From: Planctomycetota bacterium | GTDB lineage: Bacteria; Planctomycetota; Phycisphaerae; Phycisphaerales; Phycisphaeraceae | Reading direction: 5' to 3' | Assembly (NCBI GenBank): GCA_029267795.1 | Contig: JAJUHR010000109.1 | Coordinates: 1 to 6,458 of the forward strand | Length of the DNA: 6,458 nt | Part shown: positions 5,453 through 6,458 of the stretch, piece by piece | Layout of the letters: every line of letters begins with the position of its first letter | Numbering within the stretch: the stretch's first letter is position 1 | Made by a program: the position numbers and the translations under genes | Notes under the pieces: generated by a model | Told to the model about the DNA's origin: nothing | The model's input: only the letters and a program-made list of their open reading frames with translations | Database searches by the model: none

Positions 5453-6343
5453 TTACGCCGTCCGGCGAACCCGACGGGTCACGCCCAGGCCGCCCAGCAG
5501 GGCCATACCGCCCCACACCGCAGCGGGAACCGGGATAACCCTCATGCTGAACTGCGTGTTGCTGCTCAGTTCCCACGGCGAGCCGGGTGCCCGTGGCCCC
5601 ACTTCGCCGGTGCCGATAACCTCACCAGCACCGATCAGAGTCCCCAAGCCGCCCAGAGCAGCCACCTGGCCCAGAGGATCCAGCTTGTGAACCGAGCCCA
5701 GACCAGCTTCGGTCCGGTCCAGCGCGAAGAATGCGTCGCCGAGCCGAAGAGTGGCGCTACCACTGGGGATCACGTCGGTCCCGTACGCCATATAGAAGTT
5801 GCCCGCACTCGCCAGACCCAATCCGTTGAAAAACAGGCCGTCCGTCACCGAGGCGATGGCAGCCGCCTTGCTACCCCCACCGTCCACGTCGAAGTGGCTG
5901 GTGCCAGGCATCTGATCTTCGTACAGGCGGATCAGTGTCCCCACCCCGCCGGTATCAAACGCCGGGTCCGGAGCGAAGATAAACGCGAACTTACCCGGGT
6001 TGGCAGGGTCTGGTACCTTGGCTGACACGAGCAGTGAAAACTCGCCCGTCAACTCCGAGTTGCCATGGGCGTGGTCTAAGTTGACCTGCCCGCCCGGCGG
6101 GGCCACGAACAACTGCTCAAAGGCCACGATACCGTGGATCACGTCCCCGACGAGGATCGTAGATCCAACCGAACGGACCGACCCGTCTGGAGCGATCACT
6201 TCTTCACGGTTCTCGTCAGAACCCAACACCGACCTGACCGGCGGCGCGTCGATCAACTGATTGATTGTCGCCGCGTTCACGGCGCCTCCAACGGACAGGA
6301 CGCCCAGGGCGCCCGCTGCCACCTTATGCGAAGTCTTCAACAT
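5453..6343 (-). CDS. Exported protein with PEP-CTERM-type sorting tail, paralogue 2
   Basis: The 296-residue product parallels the protein encoded at 3619-4512. It has a signal peptide (basic start, hydrophobic 8-22, probable cleavage after AVNA at residue 24), a cysteine-free mature domain, and an exosortase-type tail IPVPA (270-274), AAVWGGMALLGGLGV (274-288) and RRVRRTA. Two extra residues follow the arginine cluster compared with paralogue 1, and one residue is missing after QMPG (144-147). Differences gather in the signal peptide, at 144-148, around GTLIGAG (234-240) and near RAPG (251-254). Stretches such as GSTILVGDVIHGIVAFEQLFV (60-80) and FFALDRTEAGLGSVHKLDPL (205-224) are unchanged. 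AAGGAG lies 10 bases before the ATG, rather far but usable. It has its own terminator. Its promoter is not evident in the 115 bases upstream that are visible. The function of the mature domain is unknown; an extracellular or surface role is inferred from the tail. Confidence 0.9.
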   Translation of the reverse strand: MLKTSHKVAAGALGVLSVGGAVNAATINQLIDAPPVRSVLGSDENREEVIAPDGSVRSVGSTILVGDVIHGIVAFEQLFVAPPGGQVNLDHAHGNSELTGEFSLLVSAKVPDPANPGKFAFIFAPDPAFDTGGVGTLIRLYEDQMPGTSHFDVDGGGSKAAAIASVTDGLFFNGLGLASAGNFYMAYGTDVIPSGSATLRLGDAFFALDRTEAGLGSVHKLDPLGQVAALGGLGTLIGAGEVIGTGEVGPRAPGSPWELSSNTQFSMRVIPVPAAVWGGMALLGGLGVTRRVRRTA

Positions 6344-6402
6344 GACCGTTTCTCTCCTTGTGCCTGGGCCACCAGGGCCCGCGTGTGTGCTCTCGTGCAG
6401 CC

Positions 6403-6439
6403 AGCACCGCGCCGGTGCACCACCGCTCCTCGCGGTGCT
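6403..6439 (-). promoter_or_regulatory. Competing hairpins in the leader of paralogue 2
   Basis: Two small hairpins lie side by side: GCACCG with CGGTGC (6404-6418, 3-base loop) and CACCGC with GCGGTG (6421-6437, 5-base loop). The outer arms AGCACCGC (6403-6410) and GCGGTGCT (6432-6439) also pair perfectly over 8 bp, which excludes the two inner hairpins. The element lies 60-96 bases upstream of the start codon. No T-run follows, so transcription attenuation is not supported. Confidence 0.35.
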
Positions 6440-6458
6440 CTTGAACCACTTCGAAGCA

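Overview
The window looks like chromosomal DNA from a GC-rich bacterium, most likely a member of the Planctomycetota and perhaps Phycisphaerae. This placement is an inference. It rests on two exported proteins with a Pro-Ala/helix/Arg sorting tail, a FeeM-like N-acyltransferase, a small acidic protein of a kind I associate with planctomycetes, and intergenic DNA carrying short dispersed palindromes. No rRNA or other marker gene is present to confirm it.

Layout. A small minus-strand gene (165-365) lies divergent from queA (581-1666, plus strand), a tRNA queuosine-modification enzyme that may be translated from a leaderless mRNA. A gene-poor stretch of about 660 bases follows, with a candidate promoter and a structured leader in front of a FeeM-like acyltransferase gene (2330-3139, plus strand). 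Bases 3140-3548 form a mosaic of dispersed intergenic repeats. The second half holds two minus-strand paralogues (3619-4512 and 5453-6343), about 82% identical over the mature protein. Each encodes a signal peptide and a C-terminal PEP-CTERM-type tail, and each has its own intrinsic terminator preceded by a second hairpin. The genes are separated by about 940 bases that become AT-richer towards 5000-5370, with no convincing intact gene.

How the parts relate. queA is a housekeeping gene unrelated to its neighbours. The paralogues should be exported through Sec and processed by an exosortase encoded elsewhere. They are separately transcribed: the first has a perfect 18-bp palindrome resembling a LacI-family operator just upstream of its ribosome-binding site, while the second has a different leader with competing hairpins. 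The coding regions and the stop-hairpin-terminator layout are conserved, but the 5' regions are not, which points to duplication followed by separate regulation. The acyltransferase gene converges on the first paralogue, and a functional link is possible but unproven. I see no CRISPR array, insertion sequence, phage module or defence system here.
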